This document shows, one piece after another, positions 33,558-42,672 of a stretch of 58,551 nucleotides of DNA. The translations under genes were made by a program, and so were the position numbers. Source of the DNA: Butyrivibrio sp. (GTDB lineage: Bacteria; Bacillota; Clostridia; Lachnospirales; Lachnospiraceae); NCBI GenBank assembly GCA_016297265.1, contig JAEDHB010000008.1, positions 1-58,551 on the forward strand. Reading direction: 5' to 3'. Below the pieces are notes generated by a model that saw nothing but the letters and a program-made list of their open reading frames with translations, did not search any database and was not told where the DNA came from. Within the stretch, counting starts at the first letter, position 1. Each line of letters opens with the position of its first letter.

Positions 33558-35048
33558 TTAAATATAATCTAAAAGTGTCTGTTGTACAACTTTTGATGCC
33601 GCTCCGAGTGCTGCCTGATAGAGAGTGTTCGCCGAAGAAAGCTGAACTACAGTCTCTTCAAGCTCGGCGTCTTCATTCTTTGATTTCAAATCATCAAAGG
33701 TTGTATACTGTTCTGTCAGTCGGCTTTCCGTCAATGAAATACGATTACTTCTTGCTCCCAGGTCAGCTATCTGCAGGTTGAGGTTTTCCTGATAACCTTT
33801 AACCTTGCTCATTTCATTTGAAAATAATTTCTTCATAGCTTCTTTTTCATAATCAAGCTCTTTGTTGGCGGCTGTTATCATAGTTTCGATATCCGCCTTT
33901 TCTGTTGCCGAATACTGGGAACTGTTAAGCATTTCCTTAAGCTTGGCAACCTTATTCTCTGCACTCTCCACGCGGGCTAGTGAGTCACACATTTCATCGA
34001 TGTCACGACCGAGTTCACAGCTTAAGGTCTCACATCCGAGAGTGTTAATCTGCATGCTCTGTCCGAAATTGATATTGTATGTGATAGCCTGTCTCTCATA
34101 ATTGCCGGAAGCATCATCAACCGTATATTCCTTTGGCTTGGCAGGATCCGAAATATCCGTACAGTTAAAATACATCTCCGGTCTTGGTTCTCCTGTCTTA
34201 AAGCCTTCCTTCTGATATTTAAAAGTAATTTCTTTGGCATCCTCAAACCCTGATACCAGATTAGGAGCAACTGCAATCTCCCCTTTATCATATATAAAAT
34301 AAACTTTATCGTCGTCATTGACATATGAACCATTCGTTACAAGCTGTTCAAATTCGCTGTATGAAATTGCTGTCGGCGTATAATCTGTTCCGTCAACAGT
34401 GAAGGTGCCGAAATTATCCTTTGACAATCCCTCATAGGAAAGCCTGTATCGGGTAATTGTACAAGTGGTAGGATTATCTGCCAGAGCAATATTGGTTATA
34501 TTGTTGATATCAACCTTTCCGCCTGTGTAACTTTCCTCCGAAATGCTTGAGCCAACCATAGTCTCCTCAATTTCATATTTAATATCCTTTGGATTGTCGG
34601 AATCAAGGAAAGTAAAAGCGCTGTCGGTTCTGAATCCCGAAAAACAATATCTTCCTGCATAGTCCGTGTTGGCATTGCCATACAGGGTATCACGATATTT
34701 TTGCAGTGTCTCAATAATGGCGCTGCGGCTGCTGGTATTAAACTGGTCTGATGAGCCTTGAACGCAGTAATCATAAATATCAGTCATCATCGCATCCATA
34801 TTGTCCATCGCGCCCTCAGTTACATTGAGCCATGCCTTTGCTTCAGGTATATTATTTTTAAGATACATATTTATCTCAGAAAGGCTTGCTCTGAGAGATA
34901 ATGCCCTGATTGCAACAATCGGATCATCAGAAGGTCTTGTTATTTTTTTCTCTGTGGACATCTGATTTTCAATATCACTCAAATTAACTTTTGATCTATT
35001 GACATTTCTGAGGGTCGAATTTGTTCTCATCTCGTTTGTAATTCTCAT
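33558..35048 (-). CDS. flgL: Flagellar hook-associated protein 3 (FlgL)
   Basis: FlgL forms the second hook-filament junction ring. It has 496 residues, longer than the ~300 typical of Bacillus and enterobacteria because of an expanded central domain (about residues 140-330). The N-terminus RITNEMRTNSTLRNVNRSKV and the C-terminal helix (LSSANTLYQAALGAASKVVQ) are typical. It follows the second flgK by 39 bases. Confidence 0.92.
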   Translation of the reverse strand: MRITNEMRTNSTLRNVNRSKVNLSDIENQMSTEKKITRPSDDPIVAIRALSLRASLSEINMYLKNNIPEAKAWLNVTEGAMDNMDAMMTDIYDYCVQGSSDQFNTSSRSAIIETLQKYRDTLYGNANTDYAGRYCFSGFRTDSAFTFLDSDNPKDIKYEIEETMVGSSISEESYTGGKVDINNITNIALADNPTTCTITRYRLSYEGLSKDNFGTFTVDGTDYTPTAISYSEFEQLVTNGSYVNDDDKVYFIYDKGEIAVAPNLVSGFEDAKEITFKYQKEGFKTGEPRPEMYFNCTDISDPAKPKEYTVDDASGNYERQAITYNINFGQSMQINTLGCETLSCELGRDIDEMCDSLARVESAENKVAKLKEMLNSSQYSATEKADIETMITAANKELDYEKEAMKKLFSNEMSKVKGYQENLNLQIADLGARSNRISLTESRLTEQYTTFDDLKSKNEDAELEETVVQLSSANTLYQAALGAASKVVQQTLLDYI

Positions 35049-35087
35049 AATACCACCTTTCTGTGAAAATCATGTTAAAAATCACAA

Positions 35088-36710
35088 TTATAATCCGGTC
35101 TGTTCAATCAGTTTTTTGTATATTTCCTGCATTACGGAAATAACTTTTGAAGCCAGGCCGTAAGCTTCTTTATATTTTACAAGATCAACTGCCTCTTCAT
35201 CCTCGTCAACACCGCTGATGGATTTGCGCTGATTGTCAATCGTATCGACGACATCCTGATAATTCTTGGCAAAGGAACGTGCCCTTGATGTATCTATTGA
35301 GACAACGGAAACAACTGATTGTAAATACTCAAGAAATGTTCCGTTATTGATTGTTTTTTTCTCCTTAAGTTCCATGAGAGCCTTTGCCATATCCGTATTT
35401 GCCTCTCCCTTTGAGTTGTCAAAAGATACGGGTAAAAGAGAAGTATCATCCAATATTTTCTGATTAACATGAATTCCCTTTGCTGTAATATATTTTTCGC
35501 CGTACTGCGATACAAAAAACGGTTCAACAGGTTCCCCATTCATATCGCCCTGTCCGATTATTGCATTGAATTCATCGGCAATTACTCTTGCAAATTCATT
35601 CAACTGTGACTGATAATACGGAATTCCCTTGTATTCAGGATTTTTATATGCATAAATATATGTTGTAAGTCCTTCCGTATATCCTGCCGCGATATAATTA
35701 TTGTATTCAGCCTCAGTAAGCTTTTGAACGTCAATGTATTTTCCATCGGAGGTCTTGAGAAATTCTCCGTTCGTATCCTTAAGACCCACAACCTCATAGC
35801 ATTCGTTACATCCGTCCATAATCTGTATAGCGCCCTTAATACTTCCTGACAGTGAGTTGTCATACATATTGAAGTCAACTGCACTGCCTTCCCATCTGAT
35901 ATTGACAAGATTATCCAGATCGCTGGCATTGCGTCTTGTCTCTCTCTGTTCACAGACAAGGCGGTTATAATCATATCCGTCAACCAATTCCTGGTCGTTG
36001 ATGAATACATAGAACTCCGTCATCCCGTTTCCGATTTCATCTTCCCTTATGGTTGTGTTGATATATTTTGAAAGCTCATCCACCAAAAGCATCCTTGAAT
36101 CCCTTAAATCGTTGGCATCTCCGCCGTTAACCTCAAGAATATTAATCTGCTTATTGAGGGATGCAATCTGCTCTGCAATTGTATTAATTTCATTAACCGA
36201 AGATTTGATTTCATCACATGCCTGAAGCTGAATATTGGACATATTGGTTGACAATGTATTAAAATATTCCGCAATACTCTGGGAATAATTAAGCAACTGA
36301 TTTCTTGATACCACATCCTTTGGATTGATGGTAAGGTTGTTGATTGCTTTAAATAGATTGTCGTATTCTGTTGTAAAGCCCGAAAGATTAAATTCATCAA
36401 GATAATCTTCCATCAACAGGCTGTATGATTCAAGATTGGAATATTCGCCCTGTGTCGCATTGTTGTTCCAGTATTTTGTATCATAATAAGAGCTCCTGAG
36501 CTGCTTAATCTGTGTAACGGAAACACCGGTTCCCACGGTTCCGTAACCCTGATATACGCGAATTGAATAGGACGCTTCCTGTACTGTCTGCTGTCTTGTA
36601 TATCCCTTTGTCTTGATATTGGATATGTTATGTGCGGTTGTATTAATGCCAATGTTACCGGCATTAAGACCGGTGGAGCCGATTGTCAAACCGAAAAAAG
36701 TATTAGCCAT
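35088..36710 (-). CDS. flgK: Flagellar hook-associated protein 1 paralogue B (FlgK)
   Basis: 540 residues. The N-terminal FlgK signature is present (FFGLTIGSTGLNAGNIGINT, HNISNIKTKGYTRQQ), and the C-terminal D0 helix ends AYGLASKVISVMQEIYKKLI. Its AGGAGG site lies inside the last codons of the upstream flgK paralogue, so translation is coupled. Two adjacent flgK-like genes are unusual. Either both form the junction zone or one has taken another role. This copy is adjacent to flgL. Confidence 0.9.
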   Translation of the reverse strand: MANTFFGLTIGSTGLNAGNIGINTTAHNISNIKTKGYTRQQTVQEASYSIRVYQGYGTVGTGVSVTQIKQLRSSYYDTKYWNNNATQGEYSNLESYSLLMEDYLDEFNLSGFTTEYDNLFKAINNLTINPKDVVSRNQLLNYSQSIAEYFNTLSTNMSNIQLQACDEIKSSVNEINTIAEQIASLNKQINILEVNGGDANDLRDSRMLLVDELSKYINTTIREDEIGNGMTEFYVFINDQELVDGYDYNRLVCEQRETRRNASDLDNLVNIRWEGSAVDFNMYDNSLSGSIKGAIQIMDGCNECYEVVGLKDTNGEFLKTSDGKYIDVQKLTEAEYNNYIAAGYTEGLTTYIYAYKNPEYKGIPYYQSQLNEFARVIADEFNAIIGQGDMNGEPVEPFFVSQYGEKYITAKGIHVNQKILDDTSLLPVSFDNSKGEANTDMAKALMELKEKKTINNGTFLEYLQSVVSVVSIDTSRARSFAKNYQDVVDTIDNQRKSISGVDEDEEAVDLVKYKEAYGLASKVISVMQEIYKKLIEQTGL

Positions 36711-36714
36711 TTAA

Positions 36715-38403
36715 TCAACCTCCTACTTTATTGATAAGGGTATCAATCATTTCTGCAACAACATTGATATATCTGGAAGCTGCATTGTATGCCTGCTGAT
36801 ACTTAATCATGTTGCCCAGTTCCTCATCCGACTGAACTCCCATAATTTCCTGTCTCTTGTTATCTATACTGTGGGCAAGTGTATCCTCGTTGTCAGCCAT
36901 ACTGCGGTATATTTTTCCGGTGGTTGCAACATCCGAGGTTATTGCCTCGTAAAATTTTTCAAAGCTGAGTCTCGTAATCACGTTGGAATCGCCGAGGTCG
37001 TAGGTCATAAGATATTTTTCACCTACATCATTCTGGGTATCCGGGCTGAAAATGTGTGCCAGCTGTTTTGCAACATCAAATGCGTCCGCCCCATCAGCTC
37101 TGGTAAGCGCCATTTTGGAGTAATCCTTTAAAATTACATCATTGACGCTGATATTGTTGATATTGTATGTGGAATTGTTGCCGAATGTATTGGTGTTATT
37201 TCTCACATACATCTGCTGACCGTCAATAGTCTGCACAGTATATCTGTCCGTGTAGGCCCTTGTAAATAATTCAACACCGTAGGTGCCGTCCTTTGCCATC
37301 GGAGCGATGTCCGTATCAAGTACTGTATATACACTTCCGTCCGCAGCAGTATATGCTTTCTCAGGACAAAAGATATCATTTATGCTCTCAACAATGGAAT
37401 TAACCAGCTTGTCAAGATTTGCCATTGTTTTGAATACAACAGATGTATTGTAATCAACAGAAGCGGTATCCACATCCGAATATATCGGGCTGTAATTTCC
37501 TCTGGCAATCAGAAGGCCTTTGAGCGAACCGATGTCGGTATTGCTTTCAGTGGAAATATCTGTTGTGATATTGAACACTTCCTGATCCCCCATCTGTGGC
37601 CAGATAGGAATAATAAAAGAAGAATCATCGTTAAATTTGACTCCGAGTTCGTTAACCGATAAATCATCAACAAAAGGAACACCCTCAAAGGAGACCTCAA
37701 CAACACCTCTGTTATCCTCGTTGGTTTTGATTTTACCGTATTTTGAAAGCTCATCCAAAAGCATATCTCTCTGGTCCCTGAGGTCATTTGCGCCCTCAAC
37801 CTGTCCTGCTTCGACCTTGGAAATTCTTACATTCAAATCCTGAACCTTGTGACCAATTTCATTGATTCTGTTAACTACCGAATTTACTTCATCATTAAGT
37901 GTATTCTGATATTTTTTGAGACCGCCGTATACCAGCTGCGCCTTATCAATAAATTCAACGGCACTCTGAACAAGTGCTGATCTGTTGACAAGCTCACCCG
38001 GTGCCTCAACTACCTTGTTGACAGCCTCATAAAGGGAAGTAATATTTTGCTGGAACTGAATACCGTCAATTCCGTCCGTATTGCCTAACTGCGTTTCAAT
38101 CTCGCTGACAGCATCATACAATTTCTCATAGAAGCCTGCACGTCCGTTTTCTCTGCGGTATGCATCATCAAGAAAAATATCCCTGACATGATTAATTTTG
38201 GACACGGTAACACCAAGTCCTGCCTGTCCCATTCCTGATGAACAGGTCACGTCATAGTACATTACGTCCTTATTGATAACCTGCTGGCGGACATATCCGT
38301 CAGTGTTAACATTTGTAAGGTTGTTGGATGTAGTATTAAGTGAGTTGCTGCTTGTTCTGAGTCCCGAAAGACCAACATACAACCCTGTCATCATGCTGCC
38401 CAT
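36715..38403 (-). CDS. flgK: Flagellar hook-associated protein 1 paralogue A (FlgK)
   Basis: 562 residues. The N-terminus has TGLYVGLSGLRTSSNSLNTT and NNLTNVNTDGYVRQQVI, and the C-terminus has AYNAASRYINVVAEMIDTLI. It is clearly diverged from paralogue B over the middle, so the duplication is old. It comes right after flgN, the usual place of flgK. The stop codon is 4 bases before the start of paralogue B. Confidence 0.9.
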   Translation of the reverse strand: MGSMMTGLYVGLSGLRTSSNSLNTTSNNLTNVNTDGYVRQQVINKDVMYYDVTCSSGMGQAGLGVTVSKINHVRDIFLDDAYRRENGRAGFYEKLYDAVSEIETQLGNTDGIDGIQFQQNITSLYEAVNKVVEAPGELVNRSALVQSAVEFIDKAQLVYGGLKKYQNTLNDEVNSVVNRINEIGHKVQDLNVRISKVEAGQVEGANDLRDQRDMLLDELSKYGKIKTNEDNRGVVEVSFEGVPFVDDLSVNELGVKFNDDSSFIIPIWPQMGDQEVFNITTDISTESNTDIGSLKGLLIARGNYSPIYSDVDTASVDYNTSVVFKTMANLDKLVNSIVESINDIFCPEKAYTAADGSVYTVLDTDIAPMAKDGTYGVELFTRAYTDRYTVQTIDGQQMYVRNNTNTFGNNSTYNINNISVNDVILKDYSKMALTRADGADAFDVAKQLAHIFSPDTQNDVGEKYLMTYDLGDSNVITRLSFEKFYEAITSDVATTGKIYRSMADNEDTLAHSIDNKRQEIMGVQSDEELGNMIKYQQAYNAASRYINVVAEMIDTLINKVGG

Positions 38404-38430
38404 ACCTGCTTCTCCTCCCGGAATAATTAA

Positions 38431-38943
38431 TTACTGTTTAGCGTCAAAGGATCCTGCTCCCATATAGGAATCATCGGCATAAGAATTACCTGAGTAATTC
38501 GCCGTTGCAGGACCTTGTTTCAGACTTTGTGCAATATTCATTTCAAATTCAAGAATATCAATGGAATCCCGCAAAAGCTGTTGATTATGATCGTTAACCT
38601 TAACCATCTGTGACAAGGTCGATTTGAGTTTCTCATGAACTCTTCTCAACTTCGTGCTCTCCTCTGCCTGTTTTGACAAAAGCTCCACCAGAACCGGCAA
38701 GGTCAAATCCTCCGGTTTACGGTTAAGGACTATTGATATATCTTCAGTTGCAGCCATTCTCTTTTTCTCGATTGATGAAATCACATCCACGAGTGCCTGT
38801 TCTTCGGCAATAATGTCGTTAAGAGTATCAACATCACCCTTAACGATTATTCCTGTTTTTTTCATTGACAACTCTAAAAGCTGTTCATATTTTGCATTCT
38901 CATCTTCGAGAATATTAATTAAATTATCGATTAAGCTTGCCAA
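38431..38943 (-). CDS. flgN: FlgN family chaperone
   Basis: FlgN protects FlgK and FlgL before export. 170 residues, helical (DNLINILEDENAKYEQLLEL, then VHEKLKSTLSQMVKVNDHNQ), with a flexible Ser/Gly/Tyr-rich tail. It sits between flgM and flgK, the standard place of flgN. Confidence 0.88.
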   Translation of the reverse strand: MASLIDNLINILEDENAKYEQLLELSMKKTGIIVKGDVDTLNDIIAEEQALVDVISSIEKKRMAATEDISIVLNRKPEDLTLPVLVELLSKQAEESTKLRRVHEKLKSTLSQMVKVNDHNQQLLRDSIDILEFEMNIAQSLKQGPATANYSGNSYADDSYMGAGSFDAKQ

Positions 38944-38953
38944 TTATCTTCTC

Positions 38954-39232
38954 CTAAAAAACAGTTGTGCCATATTTTGCCGCTAATTTTTCAGCAAGAT
39001 CTTCTGCGCTGACATCATAGTTGCCGGACGCAATCTTTGCTTTCATTTCTGCTACCTTATCTTCCCTGACATCAGGTGCAGCTTTTACCGCCTGTTTTGC
39101 AATCTGTAATTCTCTTCCGAAGCTGGAAATCTCGATTTTATCCGAATTCTGTACGGAAGCAGCCTTGGATGTACCGGATTTTCTCTGAGTTGAGTATACA
39201 GATGCAATCTGATTATAAGCGTCAATTCTCAT
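38954..39232 (-). CDS. flgM: Anti-sigma-28 factor FlgM
   Basis: FlgM holds sigma-28 inactive until it is exported through the finished hook. It has 92 residues from MRIDAYNQIASVYSTQRKS at 39230-39232, behind a GGAGAG site. An earlier in-frame ATG at 39250 is less well placed. The C-terminal sigma-binding part includes KVAEMKAKIASGNYDVSAED. It is the first gene of the late flagellar operon and has a strong sigma-28 promoter. The sigma-28 gene itself is outside the window. Confidence 0.93.
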   Translation of the reverse strand: MRIDAYNQIASVYSTQRKSGTSKAASVQNSDKIEISSFGRELQIAKQAVKAAPDVREDKVAEMKAKIASGNYDVSAEDLAEKLAAKYGTTVF

Positions 39233-39289
39233 TGTTATCTCTCCTTCCATGAGTAGATATTTTGATAGATAATCTAATCTATACTGTAT

Positions 39290-39316
39290 TTATCGGCAAT
39301 TGTTTATAAAAACTTA
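39290..39316 (-). promoter_or_regulatory. Sigma-28 promoter for the flgM late flagellar operon
   Basis: On the minus strand TAAGTTTT (39316-39309), an 11-nt spacer and GCCGATAA (39297-39290) match the sigma-28 consensus TAAAGTTT-N11-GCCGATAA at all but one position. It drives flgM-flgN-flgK-flgK-flgL-fliW-csrA-flaG-fliD-fliS-fliT-like, with no terminator seen inside. Confidence 0.9.
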
Positions 39317-39361
39317 TAGCGAAAAAAATATTTTTTCTTAATATATGCAAAACGCTGCATG

Positions 39362-40087
39362 TTATTGGAAACGCAATGGCAGTTCAAGCCCTGCCCCTTC
39401 CAGCAGTTTTTTGTCGGAAAGAATTTCCTGTGTCGTACCTTCGGCGATTATTTTTCCATCCTTCATAAGTATAACGCGGCTGCACACATCCCAAATCATA
39501 TCCAAATCGTGGGAAGCAATAATCTGCGCACCGTAAAGTGCTTTGAGGCAGTTGATAAGCTTTCTTCTGTTTCCCGGGTCAAGCGCTATTGTCGGCTCAT
39601 CAAAAATAAGCACATCCGGCTTAAGCACCATCACTGTTGCAAGAGATACCATTTTTTTCTCGCCACCCGACAGGTTGGTAATCCGATTTTTGGCAATTTC
39701 AGCAATCCCAAGTTCATCCATTACATTATGAACGACTTCTTTGAGCTTTGCACCACGCAATCCATAATTGTATGGGCCAAATGCAATGTCATCCTCCACC
39801 GTAGGCATAAAAAGCTGGTTGTCGGCATCCTGGAACACAAATCCTGCTTTTTGTCTGATAAGTGAAAGATTTTTTTTGCATACCTCTAATCCGGAAATTG
39901 TGATTTTGCCGTATTCGATTTTGTCAAGACCCACCATAAGCTTTAAAAGCGTGGATTTCCCTGCCCCGTTGCAGCCAATCACACCGAGTTTTTCGTCCTT
40001 TTTGCATGACAAATTAATATCCTCCAACACTTTTTTCCCTTTGATATACTCAAAAGACAAATTTTCTATTTCCAAAATATAATCCAT
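39362..40087 (-). CDS. cbiO: ECF transporter ATPase for nickel/cobalt (CbiO)
   Basis: 241 residues from the ATG at 40085-40087, chosen because the GGAAGG site is 8 bases away. Two upstream in-frame ATGs are badly spaced or too early. Walker A is GCNGAGKST (38-46), the Q-loop FVFQDADNQLF, the signature LSGGE (139-143) and Walker B LIFDEP. It energises uptake through CbiQ and CbiM. It starts 5 bases after the cbiQ stop. Only one ATPase is encoded, so it likely acts as a homodimer. Confidence 0.93.
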   Translation of the reverse strand: MDYILEIENLSFEYIKGKKVLEDINLSCKKDEKLGVIGCNGAGKSTLLKLMVGLDKIEYGKITISGLEVCKKNLSLIRQKAGFVFQDADNQLFMPTVEDDIAFGPYNYGLRGAKLKEVVHNVMDELGIAEIAKNRITNLSGGEKKMVSLATVMVLKPDVLIFDEPTIALDPGNRRKLINCLKALYGAQIIASHDLDMIWDVCSRVILMKDGKIIAEGTTQEILSDKKLLEGAGLELPLRFQ

Positions 40088-40092
40088 AATCA

Positions 40093-40866
40093 TCACCTTC
40101 CTGTAATAATTCTTATTGCAATAAATACACTGCACCAGGCAACCGCCCATATTAGATTTGACTTCATGCTGCTTTTCCCGGTGTCGATAGGAAAGGAGCC
40201 CCTATATCCACGCAAAATCATTGATTCATATACATTCTGTCCCCTGTCTATGGAGCTCATCAGGAGATGTCCAAGCAAAGGTCCCCAGGCTTTGATATTG
40301 ATTCCTCTCTGTCCCGGCGACCTGAGTCTGTAGGCATTAAAAATATCGCCGGCGCGTTCAACCAAAAGCAGCAGGTATCTGTACGTCAGCCAAATCTGCG
40401 TAACAATAATACTGCTGACGCGAATTTTGCGAAGTCCCGCACATATACCCTCAACTCCGGTGGTTGCAATAAGAATATAGCAGGCAGATACGGTAAGCAT
40501 GCCCTTTACCATAAGCACCATCGCCGAAACCCACCCTCTGCTTATGCACAATTTCCCGATTACAATTCCCGTCTGCCGGTCCCAGATGATGTTCGCCAGT
40601 CCAAACAGCAGCATTACCGGCATGATAAAAATACATCGCTTTATTATTTTTCTAATCGGAATCATACCGGCTGCAATTCCTGCAAAGATATATACGGACA
40701 TGGCAATTACGCCGCCGAGATTGTATTTTCCCATGGACAGCACAACGCCAAAAAAAGCTACTGTTACCAGTAGCTTTGTGACAGGGTCGAGCCTGTGGAT
40801 GAAGGTATCCCTCTCCACTGCCCGTTCCATGGATTGAATTTCGCTAATTGCATTCTCTGTTTTCAT
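40093..40866 (-). CDS. cbiQ: ECF transporter transmembrane subunit (CbiQ)
   Basis: 257 residues, with about five membrane helices. It holds the family start region (ERDTFIHRLDPVTKLLVTVA) and the cytoplasmic coupling segment with AYRLRSPGQRGI and ILRGYRGSF, which contact the ATPase. It overlaps the end of cbiM by 23 bases, so the two are translationally coupled. Confidence 0.92.
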   Translation of the reverse strand: MKTENAISEIQSMERAVERDTFIHRLDPVTKLLVTVAFFGVVLSMGKYNLGGVIAMSVYIFAGIAAGMIPIRKIIKRCIFIMPVMLLFGLANIIWDRQTGIVIGKLCISRGWVSAMVLMVKGMLTVSACYILIATTGVEGICAGLRKIRVSSIIVTQIWLTYRYLLLLVERAGDIFNAYRLRSPGQRGINIKAWGPLLGHLLMSSIDRGQNVYESMILRGYRGSFPIDTGKSSMKSNLIWAVAWCSVFIAIRIITGR

Positions 40867-41863
40867 TCGCAGTAATCTTTTTCTTTCTTATTTTCATAAA
40901 TATAAAGCAGCCTGTGCAACACACCGCCGCCACAGCAAGGGAACCTATCACTCCCGCTGCCGTCGTTCCAAGTGGTTTATCCGAATCATTGACCGTATAG
41001 TCCGCCATTATCGAGGTATTATCCACGATGTCAGCTGCCTTTTCGTGATTGTTTTTCCCGCTTACAAATTCATCCTCGCTTCCGGTTACTTTTCTGATTG
41101 ACCATTCAAGTCCGTCAGGATTATTTGAAGCTACCAGAGATACTCCGCCTGCAAATACCAGTGTCACTATTGCAAATACCGCAAGGAAAGCTCCGAAGGA
41201 TACTCTTTTTTTCTCCCCGGAAGCCTGATTAATTATCTCCGGTCTGGTTGCCCCGACAAAAATAAGCACAAGTCCCGTAAGCACTCCCTCAACTGCGCCG
41301 ATAGCCAGATGAATTGGCTGCATTGCGGTTACAAAATAGGAAAACGGAAGCTCCGTCACGCCGGCTGCCAGAGTCTCAAGAACTACCGAAAAAGAACCCA
41401 TCTGCAGGGTCACCACACATCCGATAACGGACGCCAGCATAATTCTAAGCTTGGAGAACTTATCCTTTACTATCGGCCTGTATATCAAAAATCCACCAGC
41501 AAAACAGGCGTAAAATGCCATATTCCATATATTGCAGCCCAGTGCCATCAGGCCGCCATCCGCAAATATCAGGCATTGCAGCAGAAGAATAACCGTCATT
41601 GTAATAAATGCAGAATACGGTCCAAGCAACGCCGTCAACAACATTCCTCCGCAGATATGACCACTGGAGTTCGTCCCCGGTATTGTAAAATTGAGCATCT
41701 GGGACGCAAAAACAAAAGCGCCCATAACTCCCATAAGCGGTACTTTCTTAAAATCCGTTGATTCTGTTTTAACCTTATAAATACTGTATCCAAGTGCGCC
41801 AACACTTGCCACGCCCATTACTGCGGCAACCGGTGTTGACACAAGTGCATCTGCCATATGCAT
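40844..41863 (-). CDS. cbiM: Nickel/cobalt uptake substrate-binding subunit CbiM with fused PDGLE (CbiN-like) domain
   Basis: 339 residues from MHMADALVSTPVAAVMG at 41861-41863. Met-His-Met at the N-terminus is the metal-binding start of CbiM/NikM, and this fixes the start. The longer frame to 41941 is leader. Residues about 1-220 are the S-component with several helices. A C-terminal region with one more helix, the motif SNNPDGLEWSIRKV, a loop and a last helix forms a PDGLE domain replacing a separate CbiN. The specificity (Ni or Co) cannot be told. Expression may be controlled by the structured leader upstream. Confidence 0.92.
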   Translation of the reverse strand: MHMADALVSTPVAAVMGVASVGALGYSIYKVKTESTDFKKVPLMGVMGAFVFASQMLNFTIPGTNSSGHICGGMLLTALLGPYSAFITMTVILLLQCLIFADGGLMALGCNIWNMAFYACFAGGFLIYRPIVKDKFSKLRIMLASVIGCVVTLQMGSFSVVLETLAAGVTELPFSYFVTAMQPIHLAIGAVEGVLTGLVLIFVGATRPEIINQASGEKKRVSFGAFLAVFAIVTLVFAGGVSLVASNNPDGLEWSIRKVTGSEDEFVSGKNNHEKAADIVDNTSIMADYTVNDSDKPLGTTAAGVIGSLAVAAVCCTGCFIFMKIRKKKITANENRECN

Positions 41864-41866
41864 AAA

Positions 41867-41940
41867 ACAGACCCCCTTGAGCAGGTATAGACATATTTTA
41901 ACTGATAAAATATTATGCTTACAAGCCCTGTAGGGGGTCA
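41867..41940 (-). promoter_or_regulatory. Structured leader enclosing the cbiM ribosome-binding site
   Basis: On the minus strand the gap between deoC and cbiM can fold into nested helices: GACCCCCT with AGGGGGTC (41939-41932 with 41877-41870), CAGG with CCTG inside it, and ATATTTTA with TAAAATAT at the apex. The AGGGGG of the outer helix is the Shine-Dalgarno site of cbiM, followed by TGTTTT and the ATG. The fold could hide the site and respond to metal or to a protein. I do not recognise it as a known riboswitch class. Confidence 0.5.
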
Positions 41941-41946
41941 TTTTTG

Positions 41947-42615
41947 TTATTTATTCTTTAACTGCTTATATAGAGCGACTATCTTGCTTGTTCCTAGTCT
42001 TGATGCGCCAAGCTTCAGCATCAAATCAGCATCTTCAAGAGAAGCTATTCCTCCAGCCGCCTTAACTTTGACATTCTTACCGACATTGGCCTTGAGCAGT
42101 GCCACATCCTGTGGAGTTGCGCCGCCGGTGGAAAATCCGGTGGAGGTCTTAATATAATCAGCTCCGGCTTTGGTAACAAGCTTGCATGCTGCCATTTTTT
42201 CTTCCTGTGTCAAAAGACAGGTCTCAATAATTACCTTGAGAAGTCTTCCGTGGCAGGCCTTCTTAACCGCCTTAATTTCCTCAACAATTTCATCCTCCCG
42301 TTTATCCTTAAGCCATCCTATATTGATAACCATATCTATTTCGTCAGCACCGTCCAAAACTGCTTCCTCTGTTTCAAGCACCTTAACCCGTGTGGTATTA
42401 TATCCGTTCGGGAACCCGATAACTGTACATATTTTGAGTTTGGTTTCCTTGTCTCTCAGATATTCATATGCCTGCTTTACATAGGAAGGCGGTATACAGA
42501 CGGACATACAGCCATTGTCCATCCCCTCATCACACAGAGCCCGGATGTCTTCCCATTTTGCAGATTGTTTTAATAAGGTATGGTCACATTTGGCCAAAAG
42601 TTCATTCATATCCAT
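41947..42615 (-). CDS. deoC: Deoxyribose-phosphate aldolase
   Basis: DeoC cleaves 2-deoxyribose 5-phosphate to acetaldehyde and glyceraldehyde 3-phosphate in deoxynucleoside breakdown. It has 222 residues from the ATG at 42613-42615, which is 10 bases after a GGAG site. In-frame ATGs at 42621 and 42609 are alternatives. Schiff-base Lys156 is in YIKTSTGFSTGGAT, Lys185 in VKVKAAGG, and Asp94 in DEIDMVINIG. It lies between the Hsp70 gene and cbiM, an unrelated setting. Confidence 0.95.
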   Translation of the reverse strand: MDMNELLAKCDHTLLKQSAKWEDIRALCDEGMDNGCMSVCIPPSYVKQAYEYLRDKETKLKICTVIGFPNGYNTTRVKVLETEEAVLDGADEIDMVINIGWLKDKREDEIVEEIKAVKKACHGRLLKVIIETCLLTQEEKMAACKLVTKAGADYIKTSTGFSTGGATPQDVALLKANVGKNVKVKAAGGIASLEDADLMLKLGASRLGTSKIVALYKQLKNK

Positions 42616-42672
42616 AAGCATTTTTCTCCGTATAAGTTGATACATAAATTATATCCCCAACAGAAATTATTT

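Noticed and set aside
39317..39361. Terminator after cbiO
   Set aside because: Only a 5-bp ATGCA/TGCAT stem and a distant T-run are present, which is too weak to call, and it overlaps the flgM promoter region.
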